Below, one piece after another: positions 16,770 through 27,452 of a stretch of DNA of 64,000 bases. Positions within the stretch are counted from its first letter, which is position 1; each line of letters opens with the position of its first letter. Location of the stretch: NCBI RefSeq assembly GCF_010548275.1, contig NZ_JAAGLT010000018.1, positions 62,001 through 126,000 on the forward strand, given 5' to 3'. The stretch comes from Streptomyces sp. SID12488 (lineage in GTDB: Bacteria > Actinomycetota > Actinomycetes > Streptomycetales > Streptomycetaceae). Made by a program: the position numbers and the translations under genes. Below the pieces are notes generated by a model. The model did not search any database, was not told the DNA's origin, and worked only from the letters and a program-made list of their open reading frames with translations.

Positions 16770-17957
16770 GTGGCAGCACCGCAGAACTACCTCGCAGTCA
16801 TCAAAGTCATCGGTGTCGGCGGCGGTGGTGTCAATGCCATCAACCGGATGATCGAGGTCGGTCTGAAGGGCGTCGAGTTCATCGCCATCAACACCGATGC
16901 TCAGGCGCTGTTGATGAGCGACGCCGACGTCAAGCTCGACGTCGGCCGCGAACTCACCCGCGGACTCGGCGCCGGCGCCAACCCGGCCGTCGGCCGCAAG
17001 GCGGCAGAGGACCACCGCGAGGAGATCGAGGAGGTCCTCAAGGGGGCCGACATGGTCTTCGTGACGGCCGGCGAGGGTGGTGGTACCGGCACCGGCGGCG
17101 CGCCCGTCGTGGCCAACATCGCCCGCAACCTCGGCGCCCTCACCATCGGCGTGGTCACCCGCCCCTTCACCTTCGAAGGGCGGCGCCGCGCTAACCAGGC
17201 CGAGGACGGCATCGCGGAACTCCGCGAAGAGGTCGACACCCTCATCGTCATCCCCAACGACCGGCTGCTGTCCATCTCGGACCGCCAGGTCTCGGTCCTC
17301 GACGCCTTCAAGTCGGCGGACCAGGTCCTGCTCTCCGGCGTTCAGGGCATCACCGATCTGATCACCACCCCCGGTCTGATCAACCTCGACTTCGCGGACG
17401 TCAAGTCCGTGATGTCCGAGGCCGGTTCGGCTCTCATGGGCATCGGTTCGGCCCGTGGTGACGACCGCGCGGTGGCGGCGGCGGAGATGGCGATCTCCTC
17501 GCCCCTCCTCGAGGCCTCCATCGACGGCGCCCGGGGCGTCCTGCTCTCCATCTCCGGCGGCTCCGACCTCGGTCTGTTCGAGATCAACGAGGCCGCCCAA
17601 CTGGTCAGCGAGGCCGCGCACCCCGAGGCCAACATCATCTTCGGCGCGGTCATCGACGACGCGCTCGGTGACGAGGTCCGGGTCACGGTCATTGCGGCCG
17701 GCTTCGACGGGGGCCAGCCTCCGCCGAAGCGCGACAACATCCTCGGCTCGGCCGGCGCCAAGCGTGACGAACCCACGCCGGTACGGGCCGAGAGCCGTCC
17801 GTCCTTCGGGTCGCTCGGCAGTGTCACGCCGAGGGAAGCCCCGGCGCCCGCCCCGGAGCCGGTCAACGAGATCCAGGTCTCCCCGCCGGTTCCGCCGTCC
17901 CGGTCCTACTCGGACAGCACGGCGGAGGAGCTGGACGTACCGGACTTCCTGAAGTGA
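16770..17957 (+). CDS. ftsZ: Cell division GTPase FtsZ
   Basis: A 395-residue tubulin-like GTPase that forms the Z ring. The N-terminal glycine loop GVGGGGVNAINRM, the tubulin signature GEGGGTGTGGAPV (about residues 101-113), and the T7 synergy loop NLDFADVKSVM are intact. After a variable linker, the C-terminal peptide ends LDVPDFLK, the site that binds SepF and other tethers. The GTG start has GAGGCGAGAGG upstream. Its stop overlaps the pgeF start (GTGA). It has its own promoter region. Confidence 0.98.
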   Translation: MAAPQNYLAVIKVIGVGGGGVNAINRMIEVGLKGVEFIAINTDAQALLMSDADVKLDVGRELTRGLGAGANPAVGRKAAEDHREEIEEVLKGADMVFVTAGEGGGTGTGGAPVVANIARNLGALTIGVVTRPFTFEGRRRANQAEDGIAELREEVDTLIVIPNDRLLSISDRQVSVLDAFKSADQVLLSGVQGITDLITTPGLINLDFADVKSVMSEAGSALMGIGSARGDDRAVAAAEMAISSPLLEASIDGARGVLLSISGGSDLGLFEINEAAQLVSEAAHPEANIIFGAVIDDALGDEVRVTVIAAGFDGGQPPPKRDNILGSAGAKRDEPTPVRAESRPSFGSLGSVTPREAPAPAPEPVNEIQVSPPVPPSRSYSDSTAEELDVPDFLK

Positions 17958-18691
17958 TAGGACAACGCTCCGGAACGAGCGACGTGAGCGGCGCGCACTT
18001 CGCCTTCACCGACCGGTGGGGCGGGGTGAGCGCCGTTCCGTACGAGGAGCTCAACCTCGGCGGAGCGGTCGGCGACGACCCCGAAGCCGTCCGCACGAAT
18101 CGTGAACTGGCCGCCAAGTCCCTGGGTCTCGACCCGGAACGGGTGGTCTGGATGAACCAGGTGCACGGCAACGACGTCGCCGAGGTCGACGGGCCGTGGA
18201 CCACCCAGGACGCCCCGCCCGTCGACGGCCTGGTCACCGCGACCCGCGGTCTCGCCCTCGCCGTCCTCACCGCCGACTGTGTCCCGGTCCTGCTGGCCGA
18301 CCCGGTCGCCGGGGTGGTCGCCGCTGCCCACGCGGGCCGGCCGGGTATGGTCGCCGGGATCGTCCCCGCCGCGGTGGACGCCATGGAATCCCTCGGCGCC
18401 GACCCCGCCCGGATCGTCGCCCGCACCGGCCCCGCGGTCTGCGGCCGGTGCTACGAAGTACCGGAGGAGATGCGCGCCGACGTCGCCGCCGTCGAACCCG
18501 CCGCGTACGCCGAGACCGGCTGGGGCACCCCGGCGGTCGACGTGGTCGCGGGAGTGCACGCCCAGCTGGAGCGGCTCGGGGTGCGTGACCGGCAGCAGTC
18601 GCCGGTGTGCACCCTGGAGTCCGCCGACCACTTCTCGTACCGCCGCGACCGGACCACCGGGCGGCTCGCAGGCTATGTCTGGCTGGACTGA
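17954..18691 (+). CDS. pgeF: Peptidoglycan editing factor PgeF (YfiH/YlmD family)
   Basis: A 245-residue multicopper-polyphenol-oxidase-like protein (DUF152/YfiH). The zinc or catalytic site residues are visible: His71 in QVHGND, Cys109 in TADCVPVLLAD and His126 in AAHAGR. Family members have purine nucleoside phosphorylase activity or remove wrongly made L-Ser-containing muropeptide precursors. Its place immediately after ftsZ, overlapping by four bases, fits a cell wall quality-control role. Confidence 0.88.
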   Translation: MIGQRSGTSDVSGAHFAFTDRWGGVSAVPYEELNLGGAVGDDPEAVRTNRELAAKSLGLDPERVVWMNQVHGNDVAEVDGPWTTQDAPPVDGLVTATRGLALAVLTADCVPVLLADPVAGVVAAAHAGRPGMVAGIVPAAVDAMESLGADPARIVARTGPAVCGRCYEVPEEMRADVAAVEPAAYAETGWGTPAVDVVAGVHAQLERLGVRDRQQSPVCTLESADHFSYRRDRTTGRLAGYVWLD

Positions 18692-18697
18692 TAGGAC

Positions 18698-19417
18698 ATG
18701 ACGGACCGTAAGGGCGAACTCACCGCAAATCTGGCGGCAGTCGAGGAGCGTATCGCGACGGCCTGCTCGGCGGCGGGCCGCAAGCGCGAGGAGGTGACGC
18801 TGATCGTCGTCACCAAGACCTACCCCGTGAGCGATGTGCGGATTCTGTGGGAGCTCGGTGTGCGCCACGTGGCCGAGAATCGCGACCAGGACGCGGCACC
18901 GAAGGCCGAGGCGTGCGCGGATCTTTCGCTCACCTGGCATTTCGTGGGCCAGTTGCAGACCAACAAGGTGCGTTCCGTGGTCGGTTACGCCGGTGTCGTG
19001 CAGTCCGTCGACCGTGACCGGCTGGTCTCCGGACTGTCCAGGGAGGCCGTACGGGCCGGGCGCGAGGTGGGCTGTCTGATCCAGGTCGCGCTGGACGCGG
19101 AGGAGAGCGCGCGCGGGGAGCGCGGAGGCGTCGGGCCGGGCGGAATCGGGGAGTTGGCCGACATGGTGGCCGGGGCCGAGGGGCTCAGGCTGGAGGGGCT
19201 GATGACCGTCGCACCGCTGACCGGACCGTACGCCGGACGTGAACTTGTGGCGTTCGAGAGGCTGATGGATTTGTCGACTGCTATGCGCCGCACGCATCCG
19301 GCTGCGAACATGGTGTCCGCAGGGATGAGTGCGGACCTCGAAAAGGCCGTGGCGGCCGGGGCGACACATGTACGCGTCGGCAGTGCGGTACTCGGAGTCC
19401 GTCCCAGGCTCGGGTAA
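18698..19417 (+). CDS. YggS-family pyridoxal phosphate homeostasis protein
   Basis: A 239-residue PLP-binding TIM-barrel protein (PLPHP). The PLP lysine is Lys40 in IVVTKTYPV, and the motifs HFVGQLQTNK and the phosphate-binding GMSADLEKAV are present. The usual ENRVQE reads ENRDQDA here. Members buffer free PLP rather than catalyse a reaction. It lies between pgeF and sepF in the conserved ylm-type tail of Gram-positive dcw clusters. Confidence 0.92.
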   Translation: MTDRKGELTANLAAVEERIATACSAAGRKREEVTLIVVTKTYPVSDVRILWELGVRHVAENRDQDAAPKAEACADLSLTWHFVGQLQTNKVRSVVGYAGVVQSVDRDRLVSGLSREAVRAGREVGCLIQVALDAEESARGERGGVGPGGIGELADMVAGAEGLRLEGLMTVAPLTGPYAGRELVAFERLMDLSTAMRRTHPAANMVSAGMSADLEKAVAAGATHVRVGSAVLGVRPRLG

Positions 19418-19455
19418 CGTCGCCAGGAAGTCGGACCACAGCAGAAAATATGGTC

Positions 19456-19477
19456 ATTACCGCTGCGAGGCGGTAAT
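19456..19477. promoter_or_regulatory. Perfect 8-bp inverted repeat upstream of sepF
   Basis: ATTACCGC (19456-19463) and GCGGTAAT (19470-19477) flank the 6-base spacer TGCGAG in the 129-base gap between yggS and sepF, in a local AT-rich stretch. It could be a protein-binding operator or an RNA hairpin; no T-run follows it, so a terminator is less likely. The regulator is unknown. Confidence 0.45.
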
Positions 19478-19546
19478 AACGACCTCGTGGATCGCGGGCA
19501 CTTGGCATTCGTCAGTCGATCCACCACAGAGCGGAGGACTCAGAGC

Positions 19547-20206
19547 ATGGCCGGCGCGATGCGCAAGATGGCGGTCTACCTCGGCCTCGTGGAGGACGAT
19601 GGGTACGACGGCCGGGGATTCGACCCCGATGACGACTTCGAGCCCGAACTCGACCCCGAACCCGAGCGCGACCTGCGGCGGCGTGAGCCCTCGCACCAGC
19701 CGCACGGTTCCCACCAGTCCCACCAGCCGCATCAGTCCCAAAGGGACGAATCGGTACGAGTGGTGCAGCCGTCCGCTCCGCGTGATCCGGTGGCGCATTC
19801 GGCTTCGCTGGGCGCGGAATCCGGGCGTCCGGCGCGGATCGCGCCCGTGGCGTCCATCACACAAGAACGTCAAGGCATGGAGAAGAACGCACCGGTGATC
19901 ATGCCCAAGGTCGTGTCGGAACGAGAGCCTTACCGGATCACCACGCTCCACCCCCGGACCTACAACGAGGCCCGTACCATCGGGGAACACTTCCGTGAGG
20001 GCACGCCTGTGATCATGAATCTCACTGAGATGGATGACACAGATGCGAAGCGACTTGTCGACTTTGCGGCCGGTTTGGTGTTTGGTCTTCACGGCAGCAT
20101 CGAGCGGGTGACGCAGAAGGTGTTCCTGTTGTCGCCTGCTAACGTCGATGTCACGGCGGAGGACAAGGCCCGCATCGCAGAGGGCGGGTTCTTCAACCAG
20201 AGCTGA
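19547..20206 (+). CDS. sepF: Cell division protein SepF
   Basis: A 219-residue protein that tethers FtsZ to the membrane. The N-terminal MAGAMRKMAVYLGL segment is the membrane-binding amphipathic helix. An acidic and His/Gln-rich linker follows (about residues 20-75, with HQPHGSHQSHQPHQSQ). The FtsZ-binding SepF domain fills the C-terminal half (EARTIGEHFREGTPVIMNL, DFAAGLVFGLHG). The ATG at 19547 has GGAGGA 8 bases upstream; an ATG at 19559 is possible. Confidence 0.93.
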   Translation: MAGAMRKMAVYLGLVEDDGYDGRGFDPDDDFEPELDPEPERDLRRREPSHQPHGSHQSHQPHQSQRDESVRVVQPSAPRDPVAHSASLGAESGRPARIAPVASITQERQGMEKNAPVIMPKVVSEREPYRITTLHPRTYNEARTIGEHFREGTPVIMNLTEMDDTDAKRLVDFAAGLVFGLHGSIERVTQKVFLLSPANVDVTAEDKARIAEGGFFNQS

Positions 20207-20304
20207 GACGCACGACCGGAAACAGCGGCAACAAGGCAGCACCAACAGCGGTACCAACGGCGGTACCAGCAGCACGGAAACATGGGGAGAGGGAAGCGCG
20301 GATC

Positions 20305-20595
20305 ATGAGCGTGGTTGGACAGGTTCTCTACATCGCGCTGATGTGCTTCCTCATCGTGCTGATCTTCCGGTTGGTCATGGACTACGTCTTCCAGTTCGCC
20401 CGCTCATGGCAGCCCGGCAAGGCGATGGTGGTCATTCTGGAGGCCACCTACACTGTCACTGATCCACCGCTCAAGCTTCTGCGGCGGGTCATCCCGCCGT
20501 TGCGTCTCGGGGGCGTGGCACTCGACCTGTCCTTCTTCGTACTGATGATCATCGTGTACATCCTGATCACCGTCGTCAGGGCGGTTTTGGTGTGA
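20305..20595 (+). CDS. YggT-family membrane protein
   Basis: A 96-residue protein with two membrane segments (about residues 4-28 and 70-95) and the loop VTDPPLKLLRRVIPPLR between them, the YggT signature. It is found with sepF and divIVA in most Gram-positive dcw tails and is thought to take part in division or envelope homeostasis, but its function is not settled. The ATG has GAGAGGGAAG upstream. Confidence 0.9.
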   Translation: MSVVGQVLYIALMCFLIVLIFRLVMDYVFQFARSWQPGKAMVVILEATYTVTDPPLKLLRRVIPPLRLGGVALDLSFFVLMIIVYILITVVRAVLV

Positions 20596-20641
20596 ACGAT
20601 ACGGTCTTGCCGAATGCCGACGACTACGTTGAGGTGAAGAG

Positions 20642-21922
20642 ATGCCATTGACCCCCGAGGATGTGCGGAACAAGCAGTTCACGACCGTCCGCCTCCGAGA
20701 AGGCTATGACGAGGACGAGGTCGATGCCTTCCTCGATGAGGTTGAAGCCGAACTGACCCGCCTGCTCCGCGAGAACGAGGACCTGCGCGCCAAGCTGGCC
20801 GCTGCCACGCGTGCCGCTGCCCAGAACCAGCAGCAGGGCATGCGCAAGCCTCCGGAACAGGACCAGCAGCAGGGCATGCAGCAGCAGGGGATGCAGCAAC
20901 AGGGCATGCCCCAGCAAGGCATGCCGCAGGGCATGCGAGGCCCCGGCGGCCCGGTGCCCGCCGGCATATCGGGTCCGCCGCAGCAGCAGATGGGCGGCCC
21001 CATGGGCGGCCCGCCCCAGCTGCCCAGCGGTGCGCCGCAGTTGCCCCCGGGCCAGGGTGGCCCGCAGGGTCCCGGCCAGATGGGTCAGGGCCCCATGGGC
21101 CAGAACCCGATGCAGGGTCAGATGGGTCAGGGCCCCATGGGTCAGGGCCCGATGCAGGGTCAGATGGGCCAGGGCGGCATGCCCGGCCAGATGCAGCAGA
21201 TGCCCGGTCAGCAGATGCAGGGTCAGATGCAGCAGATGGGCGGCCCGATGGGCGGTCCCCCGCAGATGATGGGCGGCCCCGGTCAGGGTCCCGGCGGCGA
21301 CAGTGCCGCGCGTGTTCTCTCGCTGGCCCAGCAGACCGCCGACCAGGCGATCGCCGAGGCCCGTTCCGAGGCCAACAAGATCGTCGGCGAGGCCCGCAGC
21401 CGCGCCGAGGGCCTGGAGCGCGACGCCCGCGCCAAGGCCGACGCTCTTGAGCGGGATGCGCAGGAGAAGCACCGCGTCGCGATGGGCTCCCTGGAGTCCG
21501 CCCGCGCCACGCTGGAGCGCAAGGTCGAGGATCTGCGCGGCTTCGAGCGCGAGTACCGCACCCGCCTGAAGTCCTACCTGGAGTCGCAGCTGCGTCAGCT
21601 GGAGACCCAGGCCGACGACTCGCTGGCCCCGCCGCGTGCTCCGGCCGCGGCTTCCCTGCCGCCGTCCCCGGCGCCCTCGATGGCTCCGGCCGGCGCCGGT
21701 GCCCCGTCGTACGGCGGCGGCAACCAGGGCATGGGCAACCAAGGCATGGGTGGCCAGGGTATGGGCGGTCCCGGCCCGGCCGGTCCGTCCTACGGCGGCC
21801 AGCAGCAGATGTCCCCGGCCATGACCCAGCCCATGGCTCCGGTCCGGCCGCAGGGCCCGTCTCCGATGGGTCAGGCTCCCTCACCGATGCGCGGCTTTCT
21901 GATCGACGAGGACGACAACTGA
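20642..21922 (+). CDS. divIVA: DivIVA polar growth determinant
   Basis: A 426-residue DivIVA (Wag31-type), the essential organiser of hyphal tip growth and branching. The N-terminal lipid-binding domain (residues 1-60, with REGYDEDEVDAFLDEVEAEL) precedes a long insert (about 70-218) rich in Gln, Met, Gly and Pro. A coiled coil covers about 222-325, then comes a second Met/Gly/Gln-rich tail ending RGFLIDEDDN. The insert includes a 42-base tandem duplication at DNA level (21077-21160). The ATG follows GAGGTGAAGAG. A strong terminator follows the gene. Confidence 0.96.
   Translation: MPLTPEDVRNKQFTTVRLREGYDEDEVDAFLDEVEAELTRLLRENEDLRAKLAAATRAAAQNQQQGMRKPPEQDQQQGMQQQGMQQQGMPQQGMPQGMRGPGGPVPAGISGPPQQQMGGPMGGPPQLPSGAPQLPPGQGGPQGPGQMGQGPMGQNPMQGQMGQGPMGQGPMQGQMGQGGMPGQMQQMPGQQMQGQMQQMGGPMGGPPQMMGGPGQGPGGDSAARVLSLAQQTADQAIAEARSEANKIVGEARSRAEGLERDARAKADALERDAQEKHRVAMGSLESARATLERKVEDLRGFEREYRTRLKSYLESQLRQLETQADDSLAPPRAPAAASLPPSPAPSMAPAGAGAPSYGGGNQGMGNQGMGGQGMGGPGPAGPSYGGQQQMSPAMTQPMAPVRPQGPSPMGQAPSPMRGFLIDEDDN
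21077..21181 (+). repeat. 42-bp tandem repeat inside divIVA
   Basis: Two near-identical 42-base units (21077-21118 and 21119-21160) each encode QMGQGPMGQ-x-PMQG, followed by the partial third unit QMGQGGM. The units keep the reading frame, so copy-number changes would lengthen or shorten the DivIVA linker by 14 residues. Confidence 0.85.
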
Positions 21923-21958
21923 CGGCCTTTAGTACGCCTTAGGCGTCGTCGGCGTTCA

Positions 21959-21998
21959 GGGCGGGGCCCCGGATTTTCTTCCGGGGCCCCGCCCTTTT
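21959..21998 (+). terminator. Intrinsic terminator after divIVA
   Basis: A perfect 14-bp stem (21959-21972 / 21981-21994, GGGCGGGGCCCCGG) with an 8-base loop, followed by TTTT. It lies 37 bases after the divIVA stop and ends the dcw transcript. Confidence 0.9.
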
Positions 21999-22025
21999 GC
22001 GTTGCTCCCTCTCGTGCGGTGATGC

Positions 22026-22070
22026 CGAAGGCCCGGTTCCGCCAAGTTGGCTGGCGGAACCGGGCCTTCG
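22026..22070 (-). terminator. Long hairpin terminator after ileS
   Basis: A perfect 19-bp stem (22026-22044 / 22052-22070) with a 7-base loop, 19 bases beyond the ileS stop on its strand. Being symmetrical, it may also back up the divIVA terminator from the other direction. Confidence 0.85.
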
Positions 22071-22088
22071 TACGTGCTGTGCGTGCCG

Positions 22089-25247
<3,159 letters not shown>

Positions 25248-25560
25248 CAGCGAGCTTCCTCCGGCGGACTTTCTGCCTTCCGTCGGAGGGACGAGAGCCG
25301 GAATTCTCCGGACGCCGTGTACGGCGTACTCCCGCGGTACCACCCTCCTTGGCTCCCCGGTGCGGCCTGCACACCTGTGAGCCCCCTCATTGGGGTCGCG
25401 ATACCGGGTCTACTCGCCTTGGCTGTACTGCACGCCTCACTGCGGCTTTCTTCCGGCGGCTCCGGGGTGATCTTCGCGTCGCGCTCGCCCCCGGGCTTCC
25501 ACCGTCCCCGGGTCGCTCTGGGCTGCGTACGCCGCTACTCGTCCCCATCCACGCTTCTCG
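25248..25560 (-). promoter_or_regulatory. T-box riboswitch, translational type, controlling ileS
   Basis: Read on the minus strand, the ileS leader has the Stem I start GACGAGTAG (25543-25535), an ATC isoleucine specifier codon (25471-25469) in the context GAAGATCACC, and the T-box AGGGTGGTACCGCGG (25346-25332). Just before the gene, CCTCCGACGG can pair with CCGCCGGAGG, which includes the ribosome-binding GGAGG, forming a sequestering hairpin with one mismatch. Uncharged tRNA-Ile bound to the T-box should free the site. Such translational T-boxes are known for actinobacterial ileS. The exact 5' end is uncertain. Confidence 0.92.
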
Positions 25561-25567
25561 CTCCGCC

Positions 25568-25573
25568 AGTGTA
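25568..25573 (-). promoter_or_regulatory. Putative -10 of the ileS promoter
   Basis: TACACT on the minus strand, about 25 bases upstream of the first T-box stem. No convincing -35 is visible. The position suits a transcript beginning near 25561. Confidence 0.4.
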
Positions 25574-25826
25574 CGGCGCCCCACGGACAGCGGCCGACCG
25601 GTATTCCGGGCCACTCGAATGGCCAGGGGTGGGTGTCCGGATTCCGGGACGCACGGCTCGGCGGATTACCCGGCGGGGAGCTGGGCACAACGCTTGCAGG
25701 TCCGCCCCGCGGGAGCGGCGGAGTGGGCGAATCGGGTGGCGCTTCCCGTTGCCGCGGGACTCAAGTCGATTTATCGTCCCAGCACGATTTGCGAGCAAGA
25801 TCACGATATGTGAAGGGGCCGCGGCC

Positions 25827-26714
25827 ATGGTGGCGAAAAAGACCGCCGAGCAGCAGTCGACGACCGGCAGATCCACCGGATCCACGGCCGCGGGGGCCTC
25901 CGGCAGTGGCAAGGGCACGGACGCGAAGAAGAGCGCCCTCAAGAAGAGCGCCGTGAAGAAGACAGCGGCGACGAAAGCGGTGGCAAGTACATCGGTGGCC
26001 AAGAAGACGGTGGCCAAAAGGGCCGTCACGAAGACAGCCGCCGTGAAGACAGCCGCCGTGAAGACAGCCGCCGTGAAGACAGCTGTCGTGAAGAAAGCCG
26101 CTGCTTCCGAAAGCACCGCGGCTCACAGCGGCACCGGTACACGCACCTCCACGAAGAGCACGGCCAGGAAGAGCACCGCCAACAGGGCGGGCGCGGCCGA
26201 GGCCGCGAAGACGACGGGAGCCACGACGGTGGTTGCGAAGAAGACTGCGGGCACGACCACGACGGCGAAGAAGCCCAGCGCGGTACCCAAGGCGCGGATC
26301 GTCGCGGCGACGGAGCCGGGCGAACTCGCCGTACGCCCCGGTGAGGATCCATGGACCCCGGAGGAGGTGGCGGAGGCGCGCGCCGGGCTGCAGTCCGAGG
26401 TGCAGCGGCTGCGCGCCGAGATCGCGGCGTCCGAGCAGTCGCTCGCGGGTCTGATGCGGGACTCCGGGGACGGCGCGGGCGACGACCAGGCGGACACCGG
26501 CACCAAGAACACGACACGCGAGGCCGAGATGGCGCTGGCGGCCAACGCGCGCGAGATGCTCGTCCAGGACGAGCGGGCGCTGGAGCGGCTGGACACGGGC
26601 ACGTACGGCCTGTGCGAGAGCTGCGGCAAGGCGATCGGGAAGGCCCGTACGCAGGCGTTCCCGCGCGCGACGATGTGCGTCGAATGCAAGCAGAAGCAGG
26701 AGCGTCGCTACTGA
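25827..26714 (+). CDS. Histone H1-like / DksA-TraR zinc finger fusion protein
   Basis: A 295-residue protein. Residues 1 to about 150 are low-complexity, rich in Lys, Ala, Thr and Ser (for example KKSALKKSAVKKTA and repeated AVKTA), like the tail of bacterial histone H1-like and HupS proteins. The C-terminal part has a coiled coil (about 180-250) and a DksA/TraR-type four-cysteine finger with Cys263, Cys266, Cys284 and Cys287. DksA proteins act in the secondary channel of RNA polymerase; the basic tail suggests DNA or nucleoid binding. I do not see the paired acidic tip residues of E. coli DksA clearly. The ATG has GAAGGGG upstream. Confidence 0.85.
   Translation: MVAKKTAEQQSTTGRSTGSTAAGASGSGKGTDAKKSALKKSAVKKTAATKAVASTSVAKKTVAKRAVTKTAAVKTAAVKTAAVKTAVVKKAAASESTAAHSGTGTRTSTKSTARKSTANRAGAAEAAKTTGATTVVAKKTAGTTTTAKKPSAVPKARIVAATEPGELAVRPGEDPWTPEEVAEARAGLQSEVQRLRAEIAASEQSLAGLMRDSGDGAGDDQADTGTKNTTREAEMALAANAREMLVQDERALERLDTGTYGLCESCGKAIGKARTQAFPRATMCVECKQKQERRY
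26036..26097 (+). repeat. 15-bp tandem repeat in the H1-like tail
   Basis: Three to four copies of a 15-base unit (GCCGTGAAGACAGCC) encoding AVKTA in tandem. The number of copies could vary between strains and alter the length of the basic tail without changing frame. Confidence 0.8.
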
Positions 26715-26792
26715 CCGGCCGCCGGTCCCCGCCGTGTGCCTCCTGCGCTCCTGTGTGCCAGGAGGCGTGTCGTACCCTCGTCCTCAGTCAGG

Positions 26793-26802
26793 AACCTAGG
26801 TT
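26793..26802. promoter_or_regulatory. Palindrome in the lspA upstream region
   Basis: AACCTAGGTT, a perfect 10-base palindrome 12 bases before the lspA start, flanked by CCTCA and TGAGG, giving a wider imperfect dyad. It could be an operator; no regulator is known from the sequence. Confidence 0.3.
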
Positions 26803-26813
26803 GAGGGACTCAC

Positions 26814-27386
26814 GTGGCAGAGGCGGAGCGCATCATCGGTACGCCGGACATCCCAGACGCGGCGGGAGCCGAGCCGGAAACCCCGGACGAGCGGCCCCGG
26901 GGCAGGCGCCGGATCCTCGTGCTGTTCACGGTCGCCGCGCTGGCGTACGCGCTGGACCTCGCCAGCAAGATGATCGTGGTCGCCAAGCTGGAGCACCACG
27001 CGCCGATCGAGATCATCGGGGACTGGCTGAGGTTCGAGGCGATCCGCAACGCGGGTGCCGCTTTCGGTATGGGTGAGGCCTTCACGGTGATCTTCACGGT
27101 CATCGCTGCGTCCGTGATCGTCGTGATCGCCCGCCTGGCCCGCAAGCTCTACAGCGTGCCCTGGGCGATCGCGCTCGGTCTGCTGCTCGGCGGCGCGCTG
27201 GGCAATCTGACCGACCGGATCTTCCGCTCGCCGGGCGTCTTCGAGGGCGCGGTCGTCGACTTCATCGCGCCCAAGCACTTCGCGGTCTTCAACCTGGCCG
27301 ACTCGGCGATCGTCTGCGGCGGCATCCTGATCGTTCTGCTGTCCTTCAAGGGGCTCGACCCGGACGGGACCGTCCACAAGGACTGA
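26814..27386 (+). CDS. lspA: Lipoprotein signal peptidase II
   Basis: A 190-residue membrane aspartyl peptidase that cleaves signal peptides of prolipoproteins after Lgt has acted. The catalytic aspartates are Asp134 in GNLTDRIF and Asp163 in FNLADSAI; NAGAAFG is a further family motif. Four membrane segments follow a hydrophilic N-terminal extension of about 32 residues. The GTG start has GAGGGA upstream. Its partner Lgt is also encoded in this window, at 63056. Confidence 0.95.
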   Translation: MAEAERIIGTPDIPDAAGAEPETPDERPRGRRRILVLFTVAALAYALDLASKMIVVAKLEHHAPIEIIGDWLRFEAIRNAGAAFGMGEAFTVIFTVIAASVIVVIARLARKLYSVPWAIALGLLLGGALGNLTDRIFRSPGVFEGAVVDFIAPKHFAVFNLADSAIVCGGILIVLLSFKGLDPDGTVHKD

Positions 27387-27401
27387 CGAGCCGGGCGGGG
27401 T

Positions 27402-27410
27402 TTGTCCACA
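27402..27410 (+). other. Streptomyces-type DnaA box upstream of rluD
   Basis: TTGTCCACA, the sequence preferred in Streptomyces origins, lies 42 bases before the rluD start. A related CGTCCACA lies about 30 bases upstream inside the end of lspA. Not an origin; possibly chance or a DnaA-binding regulatory site. Confidence 0.3.
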
Positions 27411-27452
27411 GGCGCGGTCGGGGGTGTCGGGCCCGTCCTGCATACTCGACAG

